DNA from: Antedon mediterranea
Taxonomy: Eukaryota; Echinodermata; Crinoidea; Comatulida; Antedonidae
Reading direction: 5' to 3'
NCBI RefSeq assembly: GCF_964355755.1
Contig: NC_092675.1
Coordinates: 3,444,312 to 3,508,311 of the forward strand
Length of the DNA stretch: 64,000 bases
The notes beneath the pieces were generated by a model, which saw nothing but the letters and a program-made list of their open reading frames with translations, did not search any database and had not been told where the DNA came from. The translations under genes and the position numbers were made by a program. Each line of letters starts with the position of its first letter. Position 1 is the stretch's first letter. Shown here piece by piece: positions 18,979 to 32,800 of this stretch.

Positions 18979-21900
18979 ATGTCTTCAGAAGAGGTAGTGG
19001 CAGCAACTAGACTGTTGTCAACAGCAGATGAACTGGACCTGTTATTTGATATCAACACAGGCATTCTGGTGGATGATGATATGATATCTCCCAGTAATCC
19101 AGACTTTTTTCAGCTGGTATGTAAGAATTCTTAAAAAACTTGTTATGTTGGAGTCACCTTGAAATGCATGGAAAGCAAGGACCCACTCTTTGCTACACAC
19201 TTGGAAAAAGTGATATCTAAGTCTTTATTATTGAAATGATGTGTTTACCAATACCCGACAATAATAATGTATAGCTGATAGCTGGTGGTTTATGGGTTCA
19301 AACTTCCACCTTATATAATGAACTTTTTTAAAGAAAAAAAAACCTCAATTTAAATCTTTAATCTGTACCTGTGTATTAATTGAGTGTTTTAACATTTTCT
19401 TTGTTTATTCTTAATATTTAAATCAAAAACATCAAACCTGTTTTTGTATGAGTCTTCTAATCAAATACATTTCTGCAGGATTGTAAGACTGGTTTAACCG
19501 ATGATGTCTTCAACGAGTTGTTACAACTACCAAATGCAGAAATTCAAGATCATTCAGATATCTTATACACAACTGAAGTATGCTCACCAGTAAGCAGCGA
19601 CAGTGGAATATCAGACGATCAAAAATCACCGTATCACAGCACATCAGAAGCTAGTCCCGTCGGTATTGAAGACATCCCACTTATGGATTCCTACCAATCA
19701 AATGCTAGTCCTCTCGGGGTTGATGAAATCCCAGCGTCAGAATCGTACCTGGATACGTTTGATTTAAGTAGTATCTTGACTGGATCTGATGCCATGTTGA
19801 TTGATGGAGATCTGATCACTGTGACAACATCGGATGGAAAATCTACTGACATGGCTATTCAGTTTTCAGGTAAATTAATTTGCTTACTCTGTTTAAAATT
19901 TATTATATCACTGTAAATAAATTTGATATTGATATAAAATAAAATGTCATGGTGGAATTTACAAAACGTTCCAGCTTAGTATCATCATTAGCTTCATCAT
20001 TAGCTTCTTTAATTGATTTCATTAATTTTTTCATTGGAGAATAACAACTCCACAACAAACCTACTGGTATTTTGTAGGTCATCCTGGTATTTAATCAATC
20101 CTATTTGGTTGGTACAGTGGGTCATTCTGGTATTTAATAAATCCTATTTGGTTGGTACAATGAGTCATTCTGGTATTTAATAAATCCTATTTGGTTAGTA
20201 CAGTAGGTCATTCTGGTATAATATATTGTCTTGTCAATCAATATATCACCTAGTAGTCGGTATATCGTCCTGGTATTCAGTATCCCCTTGGTTGTGTCAC
20301 CAATCATTAAATCCTCTTGGTAGTTGGTGGGTTCTATACTTCTGGTATTCGGTGCTCTCCTGATGGTCTGTATATTCTACTGGCAGTTGACATGTTTTCC
20401 TTGTATTCAGTGTCCTTTCTTGGTAGTTAATAGTCTCCTGGTAGTCAGTATATCATTCTGGTGTATCCTAAGATATCCTGAGATTTGCCAAGTGACTTTA
20501 CTTGTATTGTTCAGCACTATGTAATGATTATTATCACTACTCTTTCAGCAGAACCTAAAGAGCCAGCAGTGAAGTATGTTAAGATGGCTACAGACTCTCT
20601 ACCATTGTTTATCAAAGAAGACACATCTTCATTTGAAAACATTATCAGCACAGACAGTAAAGTAAGTACTACTGTACAATTTCTTTCTGTTTTCTCTCAG
20701 AGCGTTGGGACAATCTTTTGATTGTATAAGCGCTTTATAAATCGAACAACATTACATTGCATTTAGTATGTTTTAACCGATTTCTCATTATTATTATTAT
20801 TATTATTATTATTTGTAACACATCATTTATATTTTTTTATTCAGAAGTTTCCAGCTTTGACATTAACAGATGAGGAGAAGAAGTTGTTAGATGATGCGAA
20901 CGTTGCACTCCCATCTCACTATCCATTGACAAAGGTAAAGTTTTTACGTTCCGTTTCCACTGCGATAGAGAATACAAATTTAAATACCGTATTTTGAAAG
21001 AATGGTATTTTCTTGCCAACAGGAATGGGTCCACATGAGGAGAACCAATAATAAATATGTTTTAAAAAAACTTCAATTGATTATGGCTTTGATTGTTAAA
21101 TACTGGTGTTAAACATGGTTTTTTTTTTAAATTTAAACTAATAATCACAGATAATAATTAATTAAATTTAGCTGTTTTAGTGTCATTTGGTCATGGATTA
21201 AGATTATTTTGCTATAGATGATACCAGATCTAAAAAATTATTATTCTTTTTAAAGCTGCAATTGGAGAGACATATAAATGTTTTTCTATTTTTTTAACTG
21301 TAGTATTGCATTTCTTTTTAGGATGAAGAGAAATCACTGAAAGCAGTCAGAAGAAAAATTAGAAACAAGGTAAATACATATTTTAAATATAGTATAATTT
21401 GGATGATTGTTAACCCTGTAATCAATCTCAATCTTGCTGACCTATATCTATGGATAAGTACACCCATCACTTGCACAGTGCACAGTAAATGTCAATTGTT
21501 AATTTTGGTAAAAACTATTTTTTAGATATCAGCACAAGACAGTCGCAAACGAAAGAAGGAATACGTTGATGGACTAGAACAGCGTGTGCAGAACTGTACG
21601 AGACAAAATATTGAACTTAGGAGAAAGATGGACAGAATTGAGAAGGAAAATAAGTAAGTTTACCATATATCTTTGCTATAGGGAGAGTGTTATTTTTGTC
21701 AATTCCATTGCTCTGAGCTAAATGAATTCACCTTTATTTTACTAGAACATTGTTAGAACAGTTAAAAGATCTTAAGTCATCGGTTTCAAGGGCAACATCT
21801 AAGGCAGTCAGTGCTAGCACATGTGTTATGGTAAGTATACAAATTTAAATTTTAATATTGTTCTCATGCACATGACCAGTTATTAGGGACTTTACGAAAC

Positions 21901-23066
21901 ATGACCTTATATGGGCATATCACATTTTTTGTAAAGTTTTATAGTGTAGACAGAGATTTTTAATAAAATGGGGAAGTACCCAAATAAACGTCCTTGGATA
22001 AAAAAAAACAAGGCCATATACATGGCTGCAGTCGCTTGCTCAAGTTATTGTTTACCGTTGCACGTGACTAAACACACAAATTGTTTTGATTAAAATCCAA
22101 GTTCAAGACAATTCTTGACAAATTACTTTTAAGCATGAAGCCATAACCAAAGTTTTATTTCACTTTCATGGTTCTGTTGACATTACATCTGCAGAAGTCT
22201 ATTTTAATAAATGACCTATCGAACAACACTGTTACAGCCAGAAACACTGTATTTTTTGTAAAATGTGTTGTTGTTTGTTTTGCAGGTCTTTCTATTTTCA
22301 TTTTCATTGTTAGTGGCACCAAGTTTTAATTTGTTCAAGTCATCCCCAATGCCCAACGGTGGCAAACAGAGTGTGGGAGGTAAGTTCAGAAAAAATCGTA
22401 TGTCGTACAATAGTGTAATTTTTATTAAATGAAGTTGCTGAAATCTATACGCTTGTAATCATTTGATTAAAAGAGATTCAGTGTGGCACAACCTCAAATT
22501 TAGTGTGGTCACTTAGCAGTTTATCTTATTTATATAGTTTATATGGTCAGAAACTGTTGGATTTAAAACAACAAAGAGGAAATAGACTACAATAGAATTC
22601 CCCTTTATTTATGAACCAATGGAGGGGAATATGTCTTAACACAAGGCCAACCGCTATTACAAGGACACATTGACGTTGGGTTTCGAAGATGTTTCATTCC
22701 ATAATACAGGGTTATAATGTATTGTTATTGTAGACATTAATTGTACTTTTCTTTACAGTGGTTTCGAGGACATTACTTGGGGTTGATGAGACCGATGTTA
22801 GTTACACGACTGTTTCCCCCGGAACAGTTGAAACAGATGACGACCAACAGATCTTTTGGCGAAAGAATAACATCATAAATAAAAACGTTGAAAATACTGA
22901 CGATTTAGAAGTTATTGATGCTGAACCAGAGATAGAAAAGATGGCAGAGATTCCAACACCAAATGCGCAGTCAGTAAATAAACAAAACATAACTAATTCA
23001 CATAAACAAAAACCAGTTGTGAAAGCTAAAATGGCAGAAGGTCATATTCTTAATGATGACCTATAG
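18979..23066 (+). CDS. CREB3L: CREB3/CREB3L-type membrane-bound bZIP transcription factor, 464 aa
   Basis: Members of this family sit in the ER membrane and are released by S1P/S2P cleavage to activate genes of secretion and stress. Coding exons: 18979-19116, 19479-19869, 20549-20661, 20845-20934, 21322-21369, 21526-21653, 21746-21830, 22286-22379, 22759-23066 (1395 nt, all in frame). An acidic N-terminal region (1-235) carries a near-repeat [11 protein letters not shown] / [11 protein letters not shown] and a degron-like DSGIS motif. The basic region is [20 protein letters not shown] (253-272), typical of CREB3, followed by the zipper ([19 protein letters not shown] onward). A membrane segment [17 protein letters not shown] (332-348) is followed about 17 residues later by RTLL (366-369), a fitting S1P site in the lumen. 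The ATG at 18979 gives MSSEEVVAA. An upstream ATG at 18946 is probably intronic. Which vertebrate paralogue is closest cannot be told by eye. Confidence 0.93.
20078..20480. repeat. 43-bp tandem repeat and decayed extension in CREB3L intron 2
   Basis: GTCATTCTGGTATTTAATAA-type units start at 20078, 20121, 20164 and 20207, an exact 43-bp period. From about 20220 to 20480 the sequence goes on as degenerate CTGGTA(T/G)T(C/T)AG fragments, probably older copies of the same minisatellite. Confidence 0.85.
21886..21960. mobile_element. F2 MITE fragment (CREB3L intron 7)
   Basis: ATGGGCATATCACATTTTTT followed by TATAGTGTAGACAGAG is the right third of an F2 element; the left end is lost. Confidence 0.65.
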
Positions 23067-23887
23067 CCTATGACATGTATTGTAATTTATTTTTTTTATT
23101 GTAAATAATTTGTAGATATTTTTCAACACAATGGACTAGAAATAGAAATATCTTTAAAAAGCTGTACATATTTAAGATTACTATTAAAACAGACAAATTT
23201 GTTATGTTTTAGAGATGAAGATATTTTAATATATTTTATTTGTTTGACATTGTACATGTTTGAATCTCAGTGTTAATTATATATTTCAATAGATGTTTAT
23301 GTTGAATGAGAGGAAGAAATCTAAAAGACATTTAAATGCGACTAAAATTGGGGGAAAATACATCTCTAACTTAATGTAATAACAGGAATACCACCTGTCA
23401 TAACTAGCTAAAATAATAAAAATAATATGATATTCCATAGTTTGTTTTCTATCATTTGATAGAGTGCCCTCCATTGAACCAATAAATCACTTAAGATGCC
23501 GCCATATACGTAGAACCATGATATAAAGAAATATTCTTTATACTCCGTGGTATAACATTACTTAGTGGAATATAAGGCATTGATAATTTAATTAAAGATT
23601 ATAGTAAAATACCTGCTTACCTACTGTGAGCAAAGTAATTACAAGAAATAATGCTGTTTAGTATTTTCATACCTGGTTAAGATTACATTATAAATTGCTT
23701 TGATATTTTTATTACAAAATTATGACAAGCAAATTGATGTTATTATTTTGTAAAATTTGCGAATTAATTTACTGTTACTAGGGATAGTATGCATTACCAT
23801 GACATTATTTGGTTGTCAATTGTCAGCTCCTAGTATTTCTCGGAGTATCTTAGTTGACATTTTGATTTTTACACATTCATTTGTGAA

Positions 23888-23893
23888 AATAAA
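23888..23893 (+). other. Poly(A) signal, probable CREB3L 3' end
   Basis: AATAAA lies about 820 bp after the stop codon in sense orientation. A second candidate lies near 24067. Confidence 0.45.
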
Positions 23894-24245
23894 GAAAATA
23901 TTTTAATAACATTTATAGAATTGTTTATGATTATGTTTTTATTGCAATAGAGTAGGGGGTTAATTATTTCAGTTTGATTGGTAAAAGTTTTAGACATATT
24001 ACATGTACAGTATTAGTTTTAGAGAAAATCTTTATTATATCATCATAATGTCTACATAAAATGTGCAAATAAAATAATATAAAATATAACAATATTCTAT
24101 CTATGTTTTTTTTTATTGCAATATGTTTACTAACTCATTACTCATTAATAACATTACATATATATTTTACAAACAATTTGTTTATCTTTTCAAGACATGC
24201 AACTATTTAGTTGTGTAGTAGAAATATAGCACAGAATGACTGTAA

Positions 24246-24382
24246 AGCTCTGTCTACACTATCAAACTTATGTGACAAAAAAATGTGATGTGTCCATACA
24301 GTAAATGCCATATGATGTCATATCACTACCATATTTGGGTATATCACTACCATATTTGGGTATATCACTACCATATTTAGGC
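24246..24382. mobile_element. F2 MITE, right end lost
   Basis: Left end AGCTCTGTCTACACTATCAA, ATGTCATATCAC core and three ACTACCATATTTGGGTATAT units. The sequence then departs from the family before the right inverted repeat. Confidence 0.8.
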
Positions 24383-25092
24383 TCAGTACATATGTAGTTG
24401 TGCGACTCGTGGTCAGTACCTAAGCATTTGTGTGGCACTGTTGTTCTTAGTACCTACATAATTGCATGGCGCATTGTGAAACACTAATAGTGAACATTTA
24501 CATTGTTTTAGGATGAATTACTGTATACGTTTTGGAGAATTGGAAAAATGTACTTATCAACCTCATTAACTATCAGTACAAATTATCTAAAGTGTATAAA
24601 AATTACATAATTCAATCTGAATTACTTTATCTTGCATCTAAATCTTTTTCCACAATAAATACAATAGCTACACATAATGAATCTCAGTATATCATTACTC
24701 CATTATGAAAATACAAAATACAGACCTATATTACTTTTTACTTTGATAAATGGCACAAATACATAATTGACATTACCTAATATATATTATCTTTATTTAA
24801 AAATCTCGACTGGTTAATGGACAGGAATATTTTGCGAATATCTTCATTGAAAGACCACTTACTTTACAACAAACACGCTATTCTAAATGTTTACTTGTTT
24901 TTTTTTAACATTGTGTACTGTGAATTTTACTTTACTGGCATTCAATACTTTAGGACCAGAAATAAAATAGTTTTTAAAATTTCAAAAATTTTAATTCATG
25001 TACAACATAAACGATCTGTACAGAAGCAGTTAACGGTGCTAGATGTTAAAGAATAATATTTTACATATGCTTACTGGAAATGGGGACCATAT

Positions 25093-25277
25093 CAAAATTA
25101 TTCTACTGCAGTCACTGCAGTAACTACATTTTATTTACTCTTAACCTCTCTTTTTTGGGGTACAGAAATCAACCCTTCTATTGTAGTGACTGCTTCATGA
25201 ATTTCCATACATAAAACAAAGCCATTTCATACATTACTGCAGTAAAAAATGTAGCTACTGCAGTAGAATAATTTTAA
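25093..25277. mobile_element. Fold-back element with CTGCAGT arms
   Basis: AAAATTATTCTACTGCAGT on the left pairs with ACTGCAGTAGAATAATTTT on the right, and the inner AACTACATTTTA pairs with AAAAATGTAGCT. It is about 185 bp, non-coding and MITE-like. Confidence 0.7.
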
Positions 25278-26444
25278 CATGAACCCTAACATGTACTGTA
25301 GAAAGACATTATAAAGAATGTGAGACTACATCATAAACAAACGATCACGTTGTTACGTGATATTCTACACTAAGAAAACAATATTTTCAATCAATACTGT
25401 TAAACCTAAAGTGGACATTAAAGGATCTATTTCAAAATGGCCTTCCTTCCCTCGGTAAGGACAAATAGGTTATTTCCATGGCAAGTTTACAAGAGGGCAC
25501 CAAAGGAAAGTGGACACACATATTCAGGGGACATTCCTTTTAAGGGGACACTTTCCCCATAAAATAAACGGAGGGCAATATAATTGGTTTTTTTTGTATC
25601 TGAAAAAAAACACATTCTGTATGTGTCAGTGGCGTAACAGCCCATAGCTTAAAGGGCCTCACATCATGTGCATACAATGCAACTATAAAGTGTTAGAGGC
25701 CCCCTTAGGAGTGCTAAACCAGGGGGGCCTTTCCCCCTGCATTACACCACTGGTATGTGAATAATGGGCCAGTTTTGTTGAGAAGGAAAGGCTGCAATAG
25801 ACAAACTACTAAAACCATTCTTTAGGGTCGAGTGTTTCAATGCAATTAAACCAATCGCAAAATCAATACTTTCTGCTCATGCTTAAATAACTTTTTGCAT
25901 TAATGTTGAAATTAATTCATCAAATTAGTTGCTTATGCTTCTATTATAGATGCAAATTTGACATTTACTATCATTATGAAGATTAAAAATACCATAGCAA
26001 CCTGATAACACAATATTAGTATGGAAATAACAAATGTGTGTTGCTATGGTAAATACTGAAGTGCTTTGAATATTACTAATAATACGACCTGTATACGACC
26101 TGTATACGACCTCAATAAAATGACCTGTAAATGTCTCTAATAATGTGATTTTTTGATGTTATTCAGCAATATCTTAAAAGATGATACAAAAGGAAGGTAT
26201 TTAAACAACGTACAAGTTTTAAATAAAATGGATTAAAAATATTTTAATATTTTTGAAAAAATGGCAAGTCAAGCCCAGCCTCAAAATAATATAAATTCAA
26301 AAGACATATTTTTACCTCAAAGAAGTGAAAACAGAACATATCTGCCATTTTTTTCATAAAAGGATACAAATATTAACAAAAAAAAAGGTGTTTCATGATC
26401 AGCACCCTGTTTCTCCACCCTAAATACGCCAAAGATATAATACG

Positions 26445-26803
26445 TTAAAGATAATATCCAATATATTGTCCCCTGAAAAAATAATTTTTAAAAATGTTTA
26501 TGCTGAATATGCCATTTTGATGTCCCATATTTAAATAGTTATTCACTTTGACAAAAAATTAGATTAAAAAAAACAAATTATTTAACTGAAAAAAAAACGT
26601 AATTTAAAGAGAAAAAAAAGTCAAATTGACTTGAAGTCAATGAGGTTTTGGTTGAATTTAAAGGTTTATTTCATCTTTTAAGTAAAAATATTTTTTGTAG
26701 CTTTTTTTTTCTATGTGATGAATTTTATTAAAACTGTAAAATTCTATTCATTTTTTTATATTAATCTACATTTTTCATGTTTTGGGGGAACAATGCACCT
26801 TAA
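26445..26803. mobile_element. F3 MITE reaching the dehydrogenase stop codon
   Basis: The element is diverged but collinear with the F3 copies at 45106, 54162 and 55038. It has TTAAAGAT at the left, a region matching AGTTATTCACTTTGACAAAAA, and right end TTTTTCATGTTTTGGGGGAA followed by CAATGCACCTTAA. The terminal TTAA (26800-26803) contains the stop codon of the minus-strand dehydrogenase gene. Confidence 0.7.
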
Positions 26804-29800
26804 CAATCACTTTCTAAGCCAATTCGTAAGAATCTTTTATTTGTTGCTTCCTTCATAGCTTTGTCAAAATCACTTAACTTAAAAACAGGTCCCACAAGAC
26901 TCTCAAATGGATACTTGTTGCTGTACTTTACAATGAAGTCAATGCCTTCTTGAAGATGTTCTGGTTTGTAGCTGTCAACACCTGCAAAATAAATTATGCA
27001 AAATTAAAAGCATGGGCTTGTTTGTTTTTTATTTGTTGCTTATTCATCAAATACAAACTTACAAATACATATACCATATATCCTTGGTAATAATCCCACT
27101 TCAGTTCTAATCCCACCACAATCACTTTATGTCTGATTTCACAAACAGGCATATCCCCAGGTATAGTCCCATTATTGACTTTTGATCCGGATGTAGGCCT
27201 CTCTCTAGCCAGTTCAGATGCCTGAATCAGGATTTCCCCGACCCACCCCTAAAGTCAGCCCAATTTCGTGTACTAGTTGAGTGGGATTATAATATACCGT
27301 ACGGTATACAAATCACAGGATGAGAGCAAGAGAATAAACCTATAAGCTCTATAGCATGTCCATAGGGGTTGCACAGACCAAGCAGCCTATATTTGAAAAT
27401 AAAAAATAATATATCAACTGCATTTCTGCTACGTCTGTGCTAAAAAAAATGTGGTGTTCAACGAAAAACATTAAAATTTAGCCAAATTAAGCCAGATGGA
27501 AATGGTCAAGATGCTACAGTAGTTGACTCAAGGTCAACTTCGGTCTATCAATCAATCATTTTATATGTTGCACACAGATTAGGTTCCAATACCCAATCAA
27601 ATGTCTATCCAACATTTAAACGAGGTACAGTAGTTCAAATTTGTCCTGTTTTTGCATATCCCAAACAATAAAGATAATTTATGCACATTATTCATTGTCT
27701 CAATATATATTTAATGAGTTACATACACATTTGTATTGTGTCTAATACCTGGTTGAATGTACAGTACAGAGAACACCATTGTTGAATTCTTATTTATCAG
27801 TATAATTTTAATAATTCAAGTACAAAAGCCATCTATATTCATAGATTTTTTTCTTTTTCTGAATTGACGTCAAGTATTAAAAATATCAAGATCATTGTTG
27901 TAATGGGGAATATATTATGTGGATACTGGCAATCAATGACAACTTGTTTATAACTGATTGTATTGACATTTTCAAAATACATTTTGCATTCATTTACATA
28001 TCTTCATCTTCAATTTGCTAATGCCATGATGTGTTTTAACATACTTAATTTCATTTTCATATTTGATGGTTTTTAAATTTGCCAATATCATAATTTAGAG
28101 TATATTTATTTAAATAAAAAAAAAATTACACTTCATTAATATTTGCTGATATATAATTTGTTGTGATAGTATAATTTAGAATACAATTACAATTCGTATA
28201 AACATCGCGCTTTGAATAAACGCTGCGGGGCCATTTTCTCGAATAAATGCCCCACCACATGTATACACAATATTGTATTACAACACATTTCTATTTGTAG
28301 TAGAATTCATTGATTGACATGATATTACCAAGCATTTTGATACAATTTTTACTGTATTTTTAATTATGTTGTACTGTATTTTTTCATATCTAAGGGGTAT
28401 TATATATGTTACCATATATTTACACCCTAAAAAAAACCTCCCCCAAATAAATGCCTCTCCCGAATAAACACCTCCCTCAAATAAACGCCCCCTAAAAACA
28501 TACCTGAACAATAAAAACCCTGGGGCATTTATTCGAAATAAATACAGTATTTCAATTTCAAAACACAGTCTATACATTCGACTGGCTTTTAAATTGTCAA
28601 TATCATAACATTTGTCTAATAACAAATTGATTCAATTCAAAAATGTAGTCTACACTTCATTTACATTACATAATATCATGACTTTAAATTATAGTAGAAT
28701 CTCTCCTTTGGAACCTCTATTAAAGGGACACTTTCCCATGAAACAAACTAGAAATATATATTTCAACACAAGGGCCTACTCCTATTCAGGGGACACCTCT
28801 AATACATTTTCTTAGGTCCAGAATTTAAAATTGGATTTTCTTAATGGTAAGATGGAAAGAGTGTAAATGTATAGTGGTAATCGATGACTGCATATATTAC
28901 ATAATTACCAAAGTGGGCATTTGATTGTTGTACGGTCATACCACACTTAAGCAGCGACACATCCAAACAATATGCCTATTCCTGCAGTGAATATGGACGT
29001 ATATCCACTCAACACATGCAAGGCTATAAACATATTAACATCCCTCAAGTGCCATCATGTATTGTTGATTTTTATCTCATCCATTGTGTTCAATGACAGC
29101 AGGGAAAAATATACTGATCAAAACAACTATTATATTTTATTTCATGAATAATTCATGGTCATAGAAATTATTATTAGACATTGGATTCACAAAAGTACCA
29201 TGTACATAGATTTAATCATATTCGTTTCTATACAGCGACAGGGAGGTGGTGGATGGTTGACCCTCTGGAGTTTTGCATTTTCTTTTGTCTGTGTGGAAAT
29301 TTGCTATTTTGATTATGTAAAAATATAAAATAATAAAAATTGATATATGTAGACCTGCAGAATAATACTGTGTAATGATTACATATGTTATGACCAAGCA
29401 GCACTCAATGATCTTTCTTTAGACACTTTATCTGCGTAATCTATGCTATAAGTTTGCTCTGAATTGTTCAAAAAGTATTCATTTTGGAAAATGGTTTCCA
29501 GTGAAGAATGTAAGTAACATGAAACTAAGATGTGTAAAGTATCAACAACCCAAATGCAGAGTTGAAAGATATAGAAAAAATGCAATACCATACCTTATCT
29601 CGCTTCTAAATGAATAATCATTATGTATCACTCAATATTCAGCGCTGTACAGCTATGTTATTCTTATTGGTCCTTTTTAGTGGTTTTTTCAATTTTCTAA
29701 TTTTACTATTTTAAGCTAAACTTTTTAAATGGTCCTGTATAGTATTTTTGGTATCAATTGAATCCTTTTTGATATATAACTACTATTGATTTTATACTTT

Positions 29801-32800
29801 TATACAAATTTTAATATTGGGAAAATGTAAATATCTTTGTAATTCAGCTAAGGCTGCGATGATGATATTGAAATAAATGAAATGAAAAAAAAATGTATAG
29901 ATGTAATTATTGGCCGTGATAACCTATGATCACGGTCAACTTTGAGCACTTCTTGTGGATATGTGCGATTTATAAATTATTATTACTATTATTATTATTA
30001 TTACAGAATATAAAAGCAATTGTACCAAAATAAAACTTTTACAGAATAGGTCTATAGATAATAATAAATTTATTAATTTAACTAAAAAAATGTAATGATA
30101 GAAAAATATTTTGATTTGCAACATTTTGCAAAGTCAACAATTTTTAGATAATTTCTTATCTTTATAATAATGTGGTTGAATTATTCTTTGAATAGACACA
30201 CCTCTGAATGTATGGTTTCCTGTGGGAAAGAGGGTTAAACAGTTCTGCAGCAGTATGGTATAACATTTACAAAAATACAATTTGATACAATTGAGACATA
30301 CATTTGAATGTAAATATTAGTAAGGGCGTGTGGCGCATTATGTTGGATGTTCGACTACTAATCGTGAGATTGAGGTTCGAATCAAACTCTCGCCGCATTG
30401 CTTGTATCCTTAGTCAAGATACTTTACTTACGTTTGCCTCTCTCTACCCGGGTGTATAAATAGGAACCCTGTTAGATCAAGACACAACTTTGCGCTGATT
30501 ACTAGCAGCATTATGGGAGTATGTATCCATATGTGTTTGATCCAAAAAAATGACTAGGATAATAATGTTCAGCGCTTAGAAGTTTCACAACATTAGGCGC
30601 TATATAAATCCAGGATATTATTATTGTTAAACAAAATTTGAAGCTACAGTAGAACTCCTCATTTGGGTATGCTTATTAAGGGGACACACCCCTATTAAGG
30701 GTACACACCCCTATTAAAGGGACACACCCCTTTTAAGGGGACACACCCCCATTATGGAGACAGTTACTACCTTTACCTTTTTTATAAACTTTCCCATGAA
30801 AAAGGGGTATGTTTTATATGGCCAATTCCTATTGAAACACTCGCTACACTCGTATTAAGGGGACACTTTTTTGGTGTCCCCTTAATAGGGTTTTACCATA
30901 TTACTAGCAAGTACTGTAGGATGTTAGTGGCTGGGAAATAGACGCTTGGTATTAACAAATATTTCATTTTACGGTCTTGAAAATCATAAGATTAATAAAA
31001 TATTATCTACCTTTGATGGTGAGACATTTATTGACCAGCTGGTTCACTGTGACATTTAAACTTGGGTTGTTTTGGTTACGACCAACCAATACATATACAC
31101 CACCTGGCCGAAGAAGTTGGATGCCCTCTGGTATCACTGATGAATCGCCACACACCTGTATGCAAATTAGATATATTTCTATTCAAATGACTTGGAAATA
31201 CTAAATTAAGGTTGATCTGGTTGATTCTATCATATGAATAAGGTTATATTAAATTTAGATTAATACTTCACTTGATATTAAGTTCATTGAGTATGGCATG
31301 GATTTACAACAATGGATAATAAATAATGGATTCAAATATATGTGTGAGCTTTTAAAAATACAATGACTGTCTCAAAGTACAGTGGATGAGGTGTAACAAA
31401 CACATCACCTTTCATTACCCCCTAATAAAAATAATATCCTTGATTTATATAGCGCCTATTGTTGTGAAATCTCTAAAAGCGCTGAACATCATCACTATAG
31501 TTCACATGGCTGGCTTGATCATGATCAGTAAGCTTGATCAGTAAGCATGATCAATTGTCAATGTAAACCTAACTAATGATTGCGATGATGATATATAATA
31601 TTAATTCTATTTTAGGTACGGATATTATTGAAGATGATAACAATGATACTGATTGACAAAAAATAAATTATTACCTCAATAACAATATCGACTGATTCAT
31701 CAGTAGGGTAATCACTTTTAATTCCTAAATATAAATAAAATATATAACAATTAATTAAATTTATTTAGCTAAGATGAGAATAAAAACCAAGATCAACCAA
31801 GATTCGGACCAAGGATCCTCTCCTTGACATGCAGGCATCTTACCATTAAACCACTGTTTATTACAAACAATATAAAGATACATATTTTGACGCTTCTAAC
31901 ATTAACATAAATTATTGTAACAAAGAGCGTTCAAATTTTTAAACTAAAGCTTTGTCTACACTATTAAACTATTGTAGTTTGACAAAAATGGTGTGATGTG
32001 CCCAAATATGGTAGTTTTATGACATCATCATGTATGGGCACATCACACATTTTTTTGTCACATAAAGTTTGATAGTGTAGACAGAGATTTAGGACCTCAA
32101 AACGGCACTTTAATTTGATGTGGTAATTAGAAGAGAACGAAGAGAATTTTATTGATATGCAATCCCAAAGAATTTATTTTTAAATGTGTGGAATTTATTT
32201 GATTGCTCCATGATACCACTCATCTGTCAGTATTTACCTTAAACCACTACCTTCCAATTCACTTTCATCTCGATTTATTGGCATGTCATAGAAGTAATGT
32301 TAGCCAAATTTAAATGAGATACTAAAACTTGTTTATTACGGAAATTATAGAAATATATAAAACAGTATTCCTCAACTGCATACATCAAAATTTGGCCTCG
32401 TGTCAAAAAGTTACTGTATTTTTAAGAATTAAATTTACCAATTATAATATTGAAAAATAAAAATCTCGTTATTATTAAAAAAATCAAGAATTTCCAATTC
32501 AATTCAATATTTATTTCGCCCAAAATCAGAAAACATTAAAATATGTATAAAAAGTATCATTTGGTCGAGGGACGAAATAAAGACTCAAATAAGTCTGTCA
32601 CTGTCGCCCCTTCTCATAACACATAATAATTATATAATGTATGTAAACATAAAAACAATTTGTACAACAAACAGTTTGTAAGGTTTAGGCCTACTTAAGG
32701 GTCTTTCACAACTGTTCCGGTGCGGTTCTGGTCCGGTGCCGACAAATGCAATAAAACGCCAATTTTTTGTTGTTACGCGGCCACACGCATATCGATTGTC

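Larger units (their letters stand above)
23067..26444. other. CREB3L 3' region; repeats, no coding gene seen
   Basis: AATAAA at 23888-23893 is a plausible CREB3L poly(A) signal. The stretch includes an F2 MITE (24246-24382), a fold-back element (25093-25277) and a fragment of a GGGGACA-rich repeat (about 25400-25565) also seen at 28690 and 30650. A short TATACGACCTG tandem repeat lies near 26082-26112. Open frames here are low-complexity. Confidence 0.5.

Noticed and set aside
28278-28625. 115-codon minus-strand frame
   Set aside because: Composition-driven frame over an AAATAAACGCC-type low-complexity repeat inside a dehydrogenase intron; no conserved domain.
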